NCBI GenBank assembly: GCA_028278145.1
Contig: JANQEV010000054.1
Location: 1 to 54,365, forward strand
Reading direction: 5' to 3'
Length of the DNA stretch: 54,365 nucleotides
From: Chromatiales bacterium
Lineage (GTDB): Bacteria > Pseudomonadota > Gammaproteobacteria > Chromatiales > Chromatiaceae
Shown: positions 45,831-54,365 of the stretch, piece after piece
Layout: each line of letters starts with the position of its first letter
Numbering within the stretch: the first letter of the stretch is position 1
Notes under the pieces: model-generated
Database searches by the model: none
Seen by the model: the letters and a program-made list of their open reading frames with translations, nothing else
Told to the model about the DNA's origin: nothing
Translations under genes and position numbers: made by a program

Positions 45831-45929
45831 TGAAATATTTCTCCCTTCAGAGTGGCTCCATCACCCGACTTCAGGCGTGGAATAAATGATTGTTATCGGT
45901 GGCTCTATAATGCGTGAAAACGGGGTCAA

Positions 45930-45959
45930 TTTATACCAAGCGTAAGAAACAACTGTCAA
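45930..45959 (-). promoter_or_regulatory. Sigma-70-like promoter of hupB
   Basis: On the minus strand TTGACA (45954-45959), 18-base spacer, then TATAAA (45930-45935), about 100 bases before the hupB ATG. The -35 box is perfect. The leader would be about 90 bases long. Confidence 0.75.
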
Positions 45960-46123
45960 GCTCAGCACAAGACAAAAGCGTGTTTTTTATGTATTGAATC
46001 GACATCGTTAATGCGTGAATAAACTACTTAATTGGCACCCTTTCAACGGCCATTATTTCAAAAGGATGGGATGCACTTTGTGGTCATGATCACAGTTCAA
46101 ATAACCCAGTAAAAAGCTATGGA

Positions 46124-46148
46124 GGACAGCCAGTTTTTCTGGCTGTCC
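46124..46148 (-). terminator. Terminator after lon
   Basis: Perfect 10-bp stem GGACAGCCAG / CTGGCTGTCC with a T5 loop, 75 bases past the lon stop; a T5 run follows a few bases later on the minus strand. Confidence 0.75.
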
Positions 46149-46222
46149 CTTATTGATTACCTCATAAATATTCGAAAGAAATGCAACTAGTTTAAGTAAC
46201 TCCTGAATAAACCAGAGATTAC

Positions 46223-48682
46223 CTAGTGGTGGGTAAGATCCTTTGTACCCTCATCCTCATCCGCCTTGGTTGAACCAGCTTTAGAATCCTCATCCGTAGC
46301 TACACCTTTTTTCGCACCAGATAGTCCTGCTGGAACCTGGGTCAGTGCTATATCCAACACCTCATCAATCCAACGCACAGGGATGATCTCCAGATTCTGC
46401 TTGATATTTTTTGGTATCTCTACCAGATCACGCTCATTTTCATGCGGAATTATAACCGTCTTGATCCCCCCGCGATGGGCAGCCAGGAGTTTCTCCTTGA
46501 GACCACCGATAGGCAACACCTCTCCTCGCAGTGTGATCTCTCCGGTCATAGCCACGTCAGCACGCACAGGAATATCAGTAAGCGCAGAAACCAGGCTGGT
46601 GCACATACCTATACCGGCACTAGGGCCATCCTTCGGTGTAGCGCCCTCAGGCACGTGGATATGCACATCATTCTTCTGATAGAAGTCATCCTTCAGCCCA
46701 AAAATCCCAGCGCGACTGCGCACCACTGTCATAGCGGCCTGAATAGACTCCTGCATCACATCACCCAGCTGGCCGGTGTGACTTAAAATCCCCTTACCTG
46801 GCATGAGCGCGGCTTCAATTCTGAGCAGTTCACCCCCCACCTCAGTCCAGGCCAGGCCTGTTACCTGACCTACCTGGTCCTTTTCATCTGCCAGGCCATG
46901 ACGGAACTTCTTCACTCCCAGATACTTACTGAGGCCGTTAGCGGTTACGGTTACCTTCTTTTCCAGATCTTTAAGCTGAATATCCTTGACTACCTTGCGG
47001 CAGATCTTGGAGATCTCACGCTCCAGGTTACGTACCCCAGCCTCCCTAGTGTAGTAACGGATGATATCGCGTATGGTGCTGTCACGGATGGCCAGCTCAT
47101 CATCCTTCAGGCCGTGATGCTCCATCTGCTTTGGAACCAGATACCGGTTGGCGATATTTACCTTTTCATCCTCGGTATAGCCGGAGAGATGAATCACCTC
47201 CATACGGTCCAACAGTGGCGCTGGGATATTCAGCGAGTTGGCCGTGGCTACAAACATCACCTCGGAGAGATCGAAGTCCACCTCCAGGTAGTGATCCACA
47301 AAGGTGTTGTTCTGCTCCGGATCCAACACCTCTAGCAGCGCTGAGGCCGGATCGCCACGGAAATCCATGGCCATCTTGTCTATTTCATCCAACAGAAACA
47401 GCGGATTGCGCGTCTTGATCTTGGACAGATTCTGGATGATCTTGCCAGGCATGGCCCCGATGTAGGTGCGACGATGCCCTCGGATCTCCGCCTCATCCCG
47501 CACTCCGCCTAGGGACATGCGTACGAACTTGCGACTGGTAGCACGGGCAATGGATTGGCCTACCGAGGTCTTACCCACACCTGGTGGACCCACCAGACAT
47601 AGAATTGGTCCTTTCAGCTTGCGTACCCGCTGTTGTACCGCCAGATACTCCGTGATGCGCTCTTTAACCTTTTCCAGGCCATAGTGATCCGCTTCGAGTA
47701 CGTCTTCTGCTCTCTTCAGGTCATGCCTGATCTTGGAGCGTTTCTTCCACGGCACACTCACCAGGGTATCGATATAGTTCCTTACCACTGTAGCTTCTGC
47801 CGACATGGGAGACATCAGCTTGAGCTTGTTCAGTTCCGCCTGGGCCTTGGACTTAGCCTCCTTGCTCATGCCTGACTTCTCTATGCGGTTCTGCAGATCC
47901 TCGATCTCGTTGGGGACATCATCCATATCACCCAGCTCTTTCTGAATCGCCTTCATCTGCTCATTCAGATAGTACTCGCGCTGGTTTTTCTCCATCTGCC
48001 GTTTGACCCGGCCACGGATCTTCTTCTCCATCTGTAACAGGTCGCTCTCTGACTCCATCAAGGTCATCAGATGCTCCAAGCGCTGCTGCACATCATCCAT
48101 CTCCAGCACCAGCTGCTTCTCATCCAGCTTCAGGGACATGTGCGCAGCCATGGTGTCGGCCAGTCGGCTGGGGTCATCTATATTCGAGAGTGAGGTAAGC
48201 ACCTCAGGAGGAACTTTCTTGTTCAGCTTCACATACTGATCAAACAGGTCAAATGAAGAGCGCATCAGCACCTCCATCTCCTTCTCCGGCAGTATATTCT
48301 CATCCTGCAGAAGCACATACTCTGCAGTAAAATAGTCATCCTCTTCCGTAGGCAGATGGATCAGTTTTACCCTTTTTTCACCTTCCACCAGGACCTTTAC
48401 AGTCCCGTCAGGCAGCTTTAGCAGCTGCAGTATGTTGGCCAGTGTGCCTACTTCATGCATATCATCCACTGTAGGCTCATCGGTCTCTGCGCTTTTCTGT
48501 GCCACCAGTAAAATCTGCTTATTGGCGTCCATGGCCGCATCCAGCGCCTTGATGGATTTATCTCTGCCCACAAACAGAGGGATAACCATATGCGGATATA
48601 CCACCACATCCCTTAGTGGCAGTACTGGTATTACGGTTATAACATCTACAATTCCTGGGTTGCTCTTATCTTCTCGACCCAT
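46223..48682 (-). CDS. lon: ATP-dependent protease Lon
   Basis: 819 residues: N-terminal substrate-binding domain (about 15-210), AAA+ domain with Walker [10 protein letters not shown] (about 365) and Walker [11 protein letters not shown], and the C-terminal protease domain with the catalytic Ser in [12 protein letters not shown] (about 688) and Lys in [14 protein letters not shown] (about 731). It degrades misfolded and regulatory proteins in the cytosol. Slightly longer than E. coli Lon (784) because of an acidic/Ser-rich tail. A sigma-32-like promoter upstream fits heat-shock control. Confidence 0.97.
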   Translation of the reverse strand: MGREDKSNPGIVDVITVIPVLPLRDVVVYPHMVIPLFVGRDKSIKALDAAMDANKQILLVAQKSAETDEPTVDDMHEVGTLANILQLLKLPDGTVKVLVEGEKRVKLIHLPTEEDDYFTAEYVLLQDENILPEKEMEVLMRSSFDLFDQYVKLNKKVPPEVLTSLSNIDDPSRLADTMAAHMSLKLDEKQLVLEMDDVQQRLEHLMTLMESESDLLQMEKKIRGRVKRQMEKNQREYYLNEQMKAIQKELGDMDDVPNEIEDLQNRIEKSGMSKEAKSKAQAELNKLKLMSPMSAEATVVRNYIDTLVSVPWKKRSKIRHDLKRAEDVLEADHYGLEKVKERITEYLAVQQRVRKLKGPILCLVGPPGVGKTSVGQSIARATSRKFVRMSLGGVRDEAEIRGHRRTYIGAMPGKIIQNLSKIKTRNPLFLLDEIDKMAMDFRGDPASALLEVLDPEQNNTFVDHYLEVDFDLSEVMFVATANSLNIPAPLLDRMEVIHLSGYTEDEKVNIANRYLVPKQMEHHGLKDDELAIRDSTIRDIIRYYTREAGVRNLEREISKICRKVVKDIQLKDLEKKVTVTANGLSKYLGVKKFRHGLADEKDQVGQVTGLAWTEVGGELLRIEAALMPGKGILSHTGQLGDVMQESIQAAMTVVRSRAGIFGLKDDFYQKNDVHIHVPEGATPKDGPSAGIGMCTSLVSALTDIPVRADVAMTGEITLRGEVLPIGGLKEKLLAAHRGGIKTVIIPHENERDLVEIPKNIKQNLEIIPVRWIDEVLDIALTQVPAGLSGAKKGVATDEDSKAGSTKADEDEGTKDLTHH

Positions 48683-48824
48683 AGTAGTTATCCTCAGGCA
48701 TTATGGTTTCTGGAACAGTACTCCAGTTAAATTATCTTTACTCTTCCAGTCATCCAAGCAATCAGTGGAACATTTATATCTGTCCCCACAGGCAGGGCGT
48801 GAACGCTAACGGTACAACTCTAAC

Positions 48825-48852
48825 GGTAGGGGCTGACTCAGGCCTTTTCAAG
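48825..48852 (-). promoter_or_regulatory. Sigma-32-like heat-shock promoter of lon
   Basis: On the minus strand CTTGAAA (48846-48852), 13-base spacer, then CCCCTACC (48825-48832), close to the sigma-32 consensus CTTGAAA-N13-17-CCCCATNT. It lies about 140-170 bases before the lon start. Confidence 0.7.
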
Positions 48853-48861
48853 CCCGGCAAC

Positions 48862-48883
48862 CACATTTATGCCAATAAATGTG
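48862..48883. terminator. Hairpin after clpX
   Basis: Perfect 9-bp stem CACATTTAT / ATAAATGTG with loop GCCA, 33 bases beyond the clpX stop. No T-tract follows, so it may stabilise the mRNA or end transcription weakly. Confidence 0.45.
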
Positions 48884-48915
48884 AAGTGAATGAACCAGAT
48901 GGTCCAGGTACATGC

Positions 48916-50190
48916 TTAATCAGAGACGGCCAGCTGCTGGTCACCACCATCAAAGATGATGTATGGGGCATTCTCACCATCAATTACCGACTCATCTATG
49001 ACCACCTTGCTCACATCATCCATCGAAGGTAGATCGTACATGGTATCCAGGAGCACCTTCTCCATGATGGTACGCAATCCGCGGGCACCGGTTTTCCGCT
49101 CCATGGCCTTACGGGCAATGGCACGCAGGGCATCTTCACGGAATTCCAGCTCGCAATCCTCCATCTCGAACAGGCGTGCATACTGTTTGGTCAGGGCATT
49201 TTTCGGTTCAGTCAGAATCTGTACCAGGGCATCCTCGTCCAGCTCCTCCAGGGTTGCCACAACGGGCAGACGGCCGACGAACTCCGGGATCAGACCGTAC
49301 TTGATCAGGTCCTCAGGCTCTACATCAAGCAGGACCTCACCTATCTTACGGTTATCATCTTTGCTGTGAACCTCGGCTGAAAAGCCTATACCGCCCTTTT
49401 CAGAACGATTCCGTATTACCTTATCTAAACCAGCAAAGGCACCACCGACAATAAACAGTATTTTGGATGTATCTACCTGTAGAAACTCCTGCTGTGGGTG
49501 TTTACGGCCACCCTGAGGAGGTACCGAGGCAATGGTGCCCTCAATAAGTTTCAACAGCGCCTGTTGCACACCTTCACCCGATACGTCGCGAGTTATGGAA
49601 GGGTTATCTGACTTACGGGAAATCTTATCTATTTCATCGATATAGACTATGCCATGCTGCGCCTTTTCCACATCATAATCACACTTCTGCAGCAACTTCT
49701 GGATGATATTTTCTACATCTTCACCCACGTATCCGGCTTCAGTCAGAGTGGTGGCATCAGCAATGGTGAATGGCACCTCCAGCATACGCGCCAGGGTTTC
49801 AGCCAGCAGGGTTTTTCCTGATCCGGTAGGGCCAATCAGCAGTACGTTGCTCTTGGCGATCTCTACCTCATCCTTGGCCGCGCCAGTTTCTAGACGCTTG
49901 TAGTGATTATAAACAGCGACGGAAAGGACTTTCTTGGCCGTTGGTTGGCCTATAACATACTGATCCAGCAGTTCATATAGCTCTTTGGGTTTCAGCAGAG
50001 TACTGGATGACTCATCCTTGCTGTCATGCATCTCTTCCCGGATGATATCGTTACAGAGTTCGACGCATTCGTCACAGACAAATACCGATGGTCCTGCTAT
50101 CAGCTTACGGACCTCATGTTGGCTCTTGCCGCAGAAAGAGCAGTAAAGTAACTTTCCGTCGTCACCTGAGCTCTTTTTGTCATCACTCAT
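48916..50190 (-). CDS. clpX: ATP-dependent Clp protease ATP-binding subunit ClpX
   Basis: 424 residues, the usual length. The zinc-binding domain has Cys17, Cys20, Cys39 and Cys42. The AAA+ domain has Walker A GPTGSGKT (about 118-125), Walker [11 protein letters not shown], and sensor regions. ClpX unfolds proteins and feeds them to ClpP, encoded 138 bases upstream. The order tig-clpP-clpX-lon is conserved across Proteobacteria. Confidence 0.98.
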   Translation of the reverse strand: MSDDKKSSGDDGKLLYCSFCGKSQHEVRKLIAGPSVFVCDECVELCNDIIREEMHDSKDESSSTLLKPKELYELLDQYVIGQPTAKKVLSVAVYNHYKRLETGAAKDEVEIAKSNVLLIGPTGSGKTLLAETLARMLEVPFTIADATTLTEAGYVGEDVENIIQKLLQKCDYDVEKAQHGIVYIDEIDKISRKSDNPSITRDVSGEGVQQALLKLIEGTIASVPPQGGRKHPQQEFLQVDTSKILFIVGGAFAGLDKVIRNRSEKGGIGFSAEVHSKDDNRKIGEVLLDVEPEDLIKYGLIPEFVGRLPVVATLEELDEDALVQILTEPKNALTKQYARLFEMEDCELEFREDALRAIARKAMERKTGARGLRTIMEKVLLDTMYDLPSMDDVSKVVIDESVIDGENAPYIIFDGGDQQLAVSD

Positions 50191-50328
50191 ACAGATTCCT
50201 CACAATTAACAACCGGAGCTTGACGCTTCACAACATAATATACATTTGCTATGTGAGCGCAAGGCCTAGATATGCAACTTAGCACTGAAAATACATGCAT
50301 TTTTCAGGCCAATTGTGTGGCGTAGGTT

Positions 50329-50970
50329 TTATTCTGCCGCCCCCCCTGTGCGCTCAGATATCACCTGGTCGATCAGGCCATATTTCATCGCCTCATCAGC
50401 ATCCATAAAATTATCCCGCTCCGTATCCCGCTCTATGGTAGCGATATCCTGCCCCGTATGGGATGCCAATATATTATTCAAACGATCCCGCAGGGTCAGG
50501 ATCTCCTTGGCATGGATCGCGATGTCCGAGGCCTGCCCCTGAAACCCACCCAGAGGCTGATGGATCATCATCCTGGAATTAGGCAGACAGTACCTTTTCC
50601 CAGTCTCGCCTCCAGCCAGCAACAGGGCACCCATGCTTGCCGCCTGCCCGATACAGGTGGTGCTGATATGGGGCCGGATAAACTGCATAGTGTCATATAT
50701 AGCCAGACCTGCACTCACAGAACCACCAGGCGAGTTAATGTAGATATTGATATCCTTATCCGGATTTTCCGACTCCAGAAACAGAAGCTGAGCCACAATC
50801 AGGTTCGCCATATGGTCCTCAACCGGACCCACAACAAATACCACACGTTCCTTGAGGAGACGGGAATAGATATCGTAGGAACGTTCACCGCGAGCGGTCT
50901 GTTCCACTACCATTGGGATCAATCCCAGGTTTGTTGTATCCAACGCGCCCATACCAGCTTTATCGGTCAT
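50329..50970 (-). CDS. clpP: ATP-dependent Clp protease proteolytic subunit ClpP
   Basis: 213 residues from the ATG at 50970. The frame extends eight codons to a TTG, but AGGA lies nine bases before the ATG. Catalytic triad Ser112 (IGQAASMGA), His137 (MMIHQPLGG) and Asp186. A short N-terminal propeptide is probable, as in E. coli. It forms the two-ring peptidase core with ClpX. The gene lies 33 bases after tig. Confidence 0.97.
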   Translation of the reverse strand: MTDKAGMGALDTTNLGLIPMVVEQTARGERSYDIYSRLLKERVVFVVGPVEDHMANLIVAQLLFLESENPDKDINIYINSPGGSVSAGLAIYDTMQFIRPHISTTCIGQAASMGALLLAGGETGKRYCLPNSRMMIHQPLGGFQGQASDIAIHAKEILTLRDRLNNILASHTGQDIATIERDTERDNFMDADEAMKYGLIDQVISERTGGAAE

Positions 50971-51003
50971 GTGGAAAAATCCTTTAGTTAACAATAAACA
51001 GTT

Positions 51004-52317
51004 CTACTCAGCAGCCTGCTGCTGTGGTGCAGTGATCTCTTCAAATCCTGACTCCACATCCTCAACCTGGGCCTGCTCCATAACCCAATCTACCACCTGC
51101 TCTTCCAGCACCACATTTTGCACCATAGCCATCTGCTCCTGGTTAGAGGAGTAGTAATCGATAACCTCTTGTGGCTTTTCATAGCTCTGAGCAAAAGATT
51201 CAATCTTAGCCTTGACCTTATCCTCATCCAGCAAAATTTCGTTGGCCTTGATAACCTCGGCAACGATCAGACCCAGAGAGACCCGGCGCTTGGCCTGATC
51301 CTCAAACAGGTCCAGTGGCAGATCAATGCTGCTTTCCTGACCGTATTGCTGCATATTCTGCTTGGTCTGTTCCTTCAAAGCCTGGGCCTCCTGCTGCACC
51401 ATGGACTTGGGAATATCAATCGCATTGACCTCAAGCAGTGCATCCATGGCACGCTCCTTGATCATAGCTCCAACCTTGTCTTCCAGTTCCCTCTCCATGT
51501 TTGACCTTATCTCTTTATGTAAGGTTTCAATGGTCCCATCTTCCATACCGAAGGTCTTGATGAACTCCTCATCCACTTCCGGAACCACGGCCTCAGCAAC
51601 CTTGGTTACTTCCACCTCAAAGGTTACGTCTTTGCCTTTCAGGTTCTCAGCGTGATACTCCTCTGGGAAGGCAAGCTCCAGGTTTCGCGTCTCTCCAGCT
51701 TCTGCACCGACCAGACCTGCTTCAAAGCCAGGAATCATGGAGTTGGAACCAAGCTCCAGTGGGACAGCATCTGCACTGCCACCCTCAAACACCTCACCAT
51801 CCATAGTACCCTTGAAGTTGATGGTCACCTGGTCACCATCCTGCGACTTGCGCTCCACCTCATTCCAGGTAGTACGCTGTTTACGCAGCTTTTCGATCAT
51901 CTGCGCCACATCTTCGTCAGAAACCTCCGCTACCGGACGCTTGATGGTCTGCTCCGACATATCCCCCAGCTTGATTTCAGGCATTACCTCAAACACCGCT
52001 GTATAACCGAACCCTTCACCCTGCTCTTTCTCTACCGGTTCGATTACCGGATCGCCAGCAGGCTGTAGTTTCTCCTGGCCCAGGGCCTCGAAGTAAGTGG
52101 ACTGGATAAGTTCACCATGAACCTCCATCAGGACCTGGTCCTGATAACGTTTGCGGATAACAGAGAGGGGAACCTTTCCTGGACGAAAGCCGTCAACCCG
52201 GGCCGTACGGGAGATATTCTTGAGGCGTTTCTCCACTTCTTCATTTACCTGCTCGGCAGGTAGTTCAACGGTCATTCGTCGCTCGAGTCCTTCACTAGAT
52301 TCAACTGAAACTTGCAT
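51004..52317 (-). CDS. tig: Trigger factor
   Basis: 437 residues from the ATG at 52317, which gives the conserved N-terminus MQVSVE. Ribosome-binding domain with the signature region GFRPGKVPLSVIRKRY (about 43-58), FKBP-type PPIase domain (about 155-245), and C-terminal chaperone domain. It binds nascent chains at the ribosome exit. Another in-frame ATG lies three codons upstream. A palindrome (52329-52346) separates the start from a strong Shine-Dalgarno; see that entry. Confidence 0.97.
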   Translation of the reverse strand: MQVSVESSEGLERRMTVELPAEQVNEEVEKRLKNISRTARVDGFRPGKVPLSVIRKRYQDQVLMEVHGELIQSTYFEALGQEKLQPAGDPVIEPVEKEQGEGFGYTAVFEVMPEIKLGDMSEQTIKRPVAEVSDEDVAQMIEKLRKQRTTWNEVERKSQDGDQVTINFKGTMDGEVFEGGSADAVPLELGSNSMIPGFEAGLVGAEAGETRNLELAFPEEYHAENLKGKDVTFEVEVTKVAEAVVPEVDEEFIKTFGMEDGTIETLHKEIRSNMERELEDKVGAMIKERAMDALLEVNAIDIPKSMVQQEAQALKEQTKQNMQQYGQESSIDLPLDLFEDQAKRRVSLGLIVAEVIKANEILLDEDKVKAKIESFAQSYEKPQEVIDYYSSNQEQMAMVQNVVLEEQVVDWVMEQAQVEDVESGFEEITAPQQQAAE

Positions 52318-52328
52318 TGGCAACATCC

Positions 52329-52346
52329 GGGCAACTGCAGTTGCCC
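52329..52346 (-). promoter_or_regulatory. Perfect 18-bp palindrome between Shine-Dalgarno and tig start
   Basis: GGGCAACTGCAGTTGCCC. On the minus strand TAGGAG lies just before it and the ATGs lie 2 and 11 bases after it. If the RNA folds, the Shine-Dalgarno is brought to a usable distance from the start; if not, it is about 20-30 bases away. This resembles structure-bridged ribosome binding sites. Confidence 0.5.
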
Positions 52347-52413
52347 CTCCTATCTATTGAGTAAAAAATAAACTCCATGGCAAGCCAAGGTTTGGCTCTA
52401 CCTGGTTGATATA

Positions 52414-52498
<85 letters not shown>

Positions 52499-52506
52499 TT
52501 TGTTTA

Positions 52507-52550
52507 CAACTAAAAACAAAAAACTGACTGGATATTATACATCCAGTCAG
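52507..52550 (-). terminator. Rho-independent terminator after secF
   Basis: Perfect 10-bp stem CTGACTGGAT / ATCCAGTCAG (52524-52550) with a 7-base loop, then on the minus strand T6GT5. It lies 64 bases beyond the secF stop and separates secDF from tRNA-Leu. Confidence 0.92.
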
Positions 52551-52614
52551 CAGGCTATTCTAATACCATCCACCACAGCTATACACTTACGTGTGGACAG
52601 TAACTTTAATTAAA

Positions 52615-53550
52615 TCACGGTCTTTCGTCGACCTCAGCACCCTCTTTCTTCACCGGCATCATATCTGCCTTGCTTATACCCAGGCTGAGTACTGCACTGC
52701 TGGCTACATATATGGATGAGTAGGTACCGATCAGCACGCCTATTATCAACGCCAGGGCAAAACCGTGGATGATCTCTCCACCAAACAGGAACAGCGCTAT
52801 CAACACCACCAGGGTGGTGAGAGATGTTACCAGGGTCCTGGACAGTGTCTGGTTGAGGGAGGCATTGATTATCTGCTCCGGGCTACCCTTACGCATACGG
52901 CGGAAATTTTCCCGGATGCGGTCATATACCACGATGGTGTCGTTCAGAGAGTAACCGATCACAGCCAGGATTGCCGCCAGAACAGGCAAATCAAAATCGA
53001 TCTGGAAGAGTGAAAATATCCCAATGGTAACCAGTACGTCGTGCACCAGGGCGATAACCGAACCCACAGCAAAACGATACTCGAAACGTAATGCCACATA
53101 GATCAGGATACAGATCAGGGCGTAGAGCATGGCCAGACCGCCATCCTCGGTCAATTCTTTACCCACCTGGGGGCCTACAAACTCTACCCGCCGCAGTTCT
53201 GCTGTGCCGAAGAGGTCTTGAATAGCTTTAAAGGCACGATCACTCAAATCTTTCCCACTGACATCATCTCTGGGAGCCAGTCGCACCAGAACCTCTTTGG
53301 AAGATCCAAAGTGCTGTACCGCCGCATCTTTAAACCCGTCAGCGGCCAGGGTCTCGCGCACTGATTTAAGTACCGCTGATTCCTGGTAGCCCACCTCCAC
53401 CAGGGTACCCCCGGTGAAATCGATACCCAGATTTAGACCCCGGGTAGCTATCGAGAAGATAGAAACCAGGATAACCGCTATGGAGAATATCAGCGCCAGC
53501 TTACGCTTCCCCATAAAATCAATATTCAGTTTGGATTTTAAGATCTGCAT
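52615..53550 (-). CDS. secF: Protein translocase subunit SecF
   Basis: 311 residues with six membrane helices. N-terminal DFMGKRKLALIFSIAVILV and the SecD/SecF motif GLNLGIDFTGGTLVEVGYQ are characteristic, as is GYSLNDTIVVYDRIRENFR in helix 4 region. With SecD it uses the proton gradient to pull secreted proteins across the inner membrane. It lies 55 bases after secD. A terminator follows. Confidence 0.97.
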   Translation of the reverse strand: MQILKSKLNIDFMGKRKLALIFSIAVILVSIFSIATRGLNLGIDFTGGTLVEVGYQESAVLKSVRETLAADGFKDAAVQHFGSSKEVLVRLAPRDDVSGKDLSDRAFKAIQDLFGTAELRRVEFVGPQVGKELTEDGGLAMLYALICILIYVALRFEYRFAVGSVIALVHDVLVTIGIFSLFQIDFDLPVLAAILAVIGYSLNDTIVVYDRIRENFRRMRKGSPEQIINASLNQTLSRTLVTSLTTLVVLIALFLFGGEIIHGFALALIIGVLIGTYSSIYVASSAVLSLGISKADMMPVKKEGAEVDERP

Positions 53551-53605
53551 TACAGTTCTTGTTCCGATAAATTCCTAATAAGATTTGTCACTGATGCATT
53601 TCGCT

Positions 53606-54365
53606 TCAGATCGCCAATTTCTCTACCCTCTTACCGCCGTAGATCAGATTAACCACCGCTCGGGTTCCTATGATGGCAGTAAACATGGACGTAAGGATGC
53701 CGATAAACAGGGTTACGGCAAATCCCTTGATCGCTCCGGTACCAAAACTAAACAGCACCACGGCTGCAATCAGGGTGGTGATATTGGCATCCAGGATGGT
53801 GGAGAGTGCCTTGGCATAACCCGCATGGATGCTGGCCTGTGGTGTACTACCCACTCCGATCTCCTCCCGGATACGCTCGAAGATAAGTACGTTGGCATCC
53901 ACCGCCATACCTACGGTAAGTACGATACCTGCGATACCCGGCAAGGTCAGGGTAGCCTGCAGGGCAGACAGAACAGATACGATCAACACCAGATTCATCA
54001 TCAGGGCCAGGTTGGCCACCAGACCAAATACCCGGTAATAGACCGCCATGAAGATCATAACCATGACCAGGCCGATCATGACCGAGGCGAAACCCTGGTC
54101 GATACTATCCTGCCCCAGGCTGGGACCAATGGTCGTCTCCTGAACGATCTCAATAGGTGCCGCCAAGGCACCGGCCCGCAACAACAGTGCCAGATCATGG
54201 GCCTCACCAGGGCTGTCCAGACCTGTGGTTTGAAAGCGGCTGCCAAAGGGCTCTAGGATATTGGCGACACTGATCACCTCTTCCACCCTTACCTTGCGTT
54301 TTTTGATCTTGCCATCCACCTTGCGGGTTTGAGTACGAGTCTCAATAAACACTACCGCCATGGGC
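53606..54365 (-). CDS. secD: Protein translocase subunit SecD, partial (N-terminus off the right edge)
   Basis: The last 253 residues of SecD; the frame continues past the window end. It contains the C-terminal part of the periplasmic domain and the membrane region, with [23 protein letters not shown] and the motif [17 protein letters not shown]. Upstream of secF in the usual order. No damage seen. Confidence 0.95.
   Translation of the reverse strand, partial: PMAVVFIETRTQTRKVDGKIKKRKVRVEEVISVANILEPFGSRFQTTGLDSPGEAHDLALLLRAGALAAPIEIVQETTIGPSLGQDSIDQGFASVMIGLVMVMIFMAVYYRVFGLVANLALMMNLVLIVSVLSALQATLTLPGIAGIVLTVGMAVDANVLIFERIREEIGVGSTPQASIHAGYAKALSTILDANITTLIAAVVLFSFGTGAIKGFAVTLFIGILTSMFTAIIGTRAVVNLIYGGKRVEKLAI

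Overview
The window looks like a chromosomal segment of a gammaproteobacterium of moderate GC content. The right-hand block (secD-secF, tRNA-Leu, tig-clpP-clpX-lon-hupB, tRNA-Val, tRNA-Asp, ppiD, then fabI) is a typical gammaproteobacterial order. The left side carries the dedicated sortase system usually seen in marine Proteobacteria (class GN sortase, VIT/vWA target, PdsR/PdsS two-component pair). A marine or sediment-dwelling species is a reasonable guess; genus cannot be read from the sequence.

Region by region. 1-3.6 kb (minus strand): a truncated secreted protein, then a small CDS, the sortase target and the sortase. 3.8-7.1 kb (plus): an overlapping operon of a small protein, an SbcC-like ATPase with two membrane helices, an RlmK-like methyltransferase and a YqaA/DedA-type membrane protein. 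7.2-10.9 kb: a CBS-domain protein, and divergently PdsR and PdsS. 11-17 kb: an accessory stretch of poorly known genes (phosphodiester-glycosidase-like secreted protein, HAD-domain protein, three hypotheticals), then a VIT1/CCC1-type membrane protein with a DUF211 partner. 18.1-26.4 kb: two paralogous L,D-transpeptidases with 4 and 20 coiled-coil repeats; the second is 1,968 residues long. 26.9-29.1 kb: a GNAT acetyltransferase and a YadG/YadH-type ABC exporter. 29.4-34.9 kb: a receiver-only response regulator, a PAS/DnaQ-exonuclease fusion, a small membrane protein and an SLC5-histidine kinase resembling CrbS. 35-39.3 kb: ABM-like protein, rhodanese, and a damaged peptide-ABC-transporter pair. 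39.4 kb to the end: fabI, a small secreted protein, a TPR-glycosyltransferase and the housekeeping protein-quality and Sec block.

How it fits together. The sortase operon at 1.2-3.6 kb and the regulator pair at 8.1-10.9 kb probably form one circuit, although six unrelated genes lie between them. A phased array of 7-bp repeats upstream of the sortase operon is a good candidate for the regulator's binding site. The two L,D-transpeptidases and the sortase give the window three enzymes predicted to act on the cell envelope. The quality-control block carries recognisable signals: a sigma-32-like promoter before lon, a near-consensus sigma-70 promoter before hupB, terminators after secF and lon, and an unusual hairpin between the Shine-Dalgarno and the start codon of tig.

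The most noteworthy items are the giant repeat-bearing L,D-transpeptidase with higher-order repeats, the phased repeat array plus an unannotated small CDS in the sortase operon, the membrane-spanning SbcC-like ATPase with its overlapping small partner, the sensor-exonuclease operon, and a homopolymer frameshift in the peptide permease.
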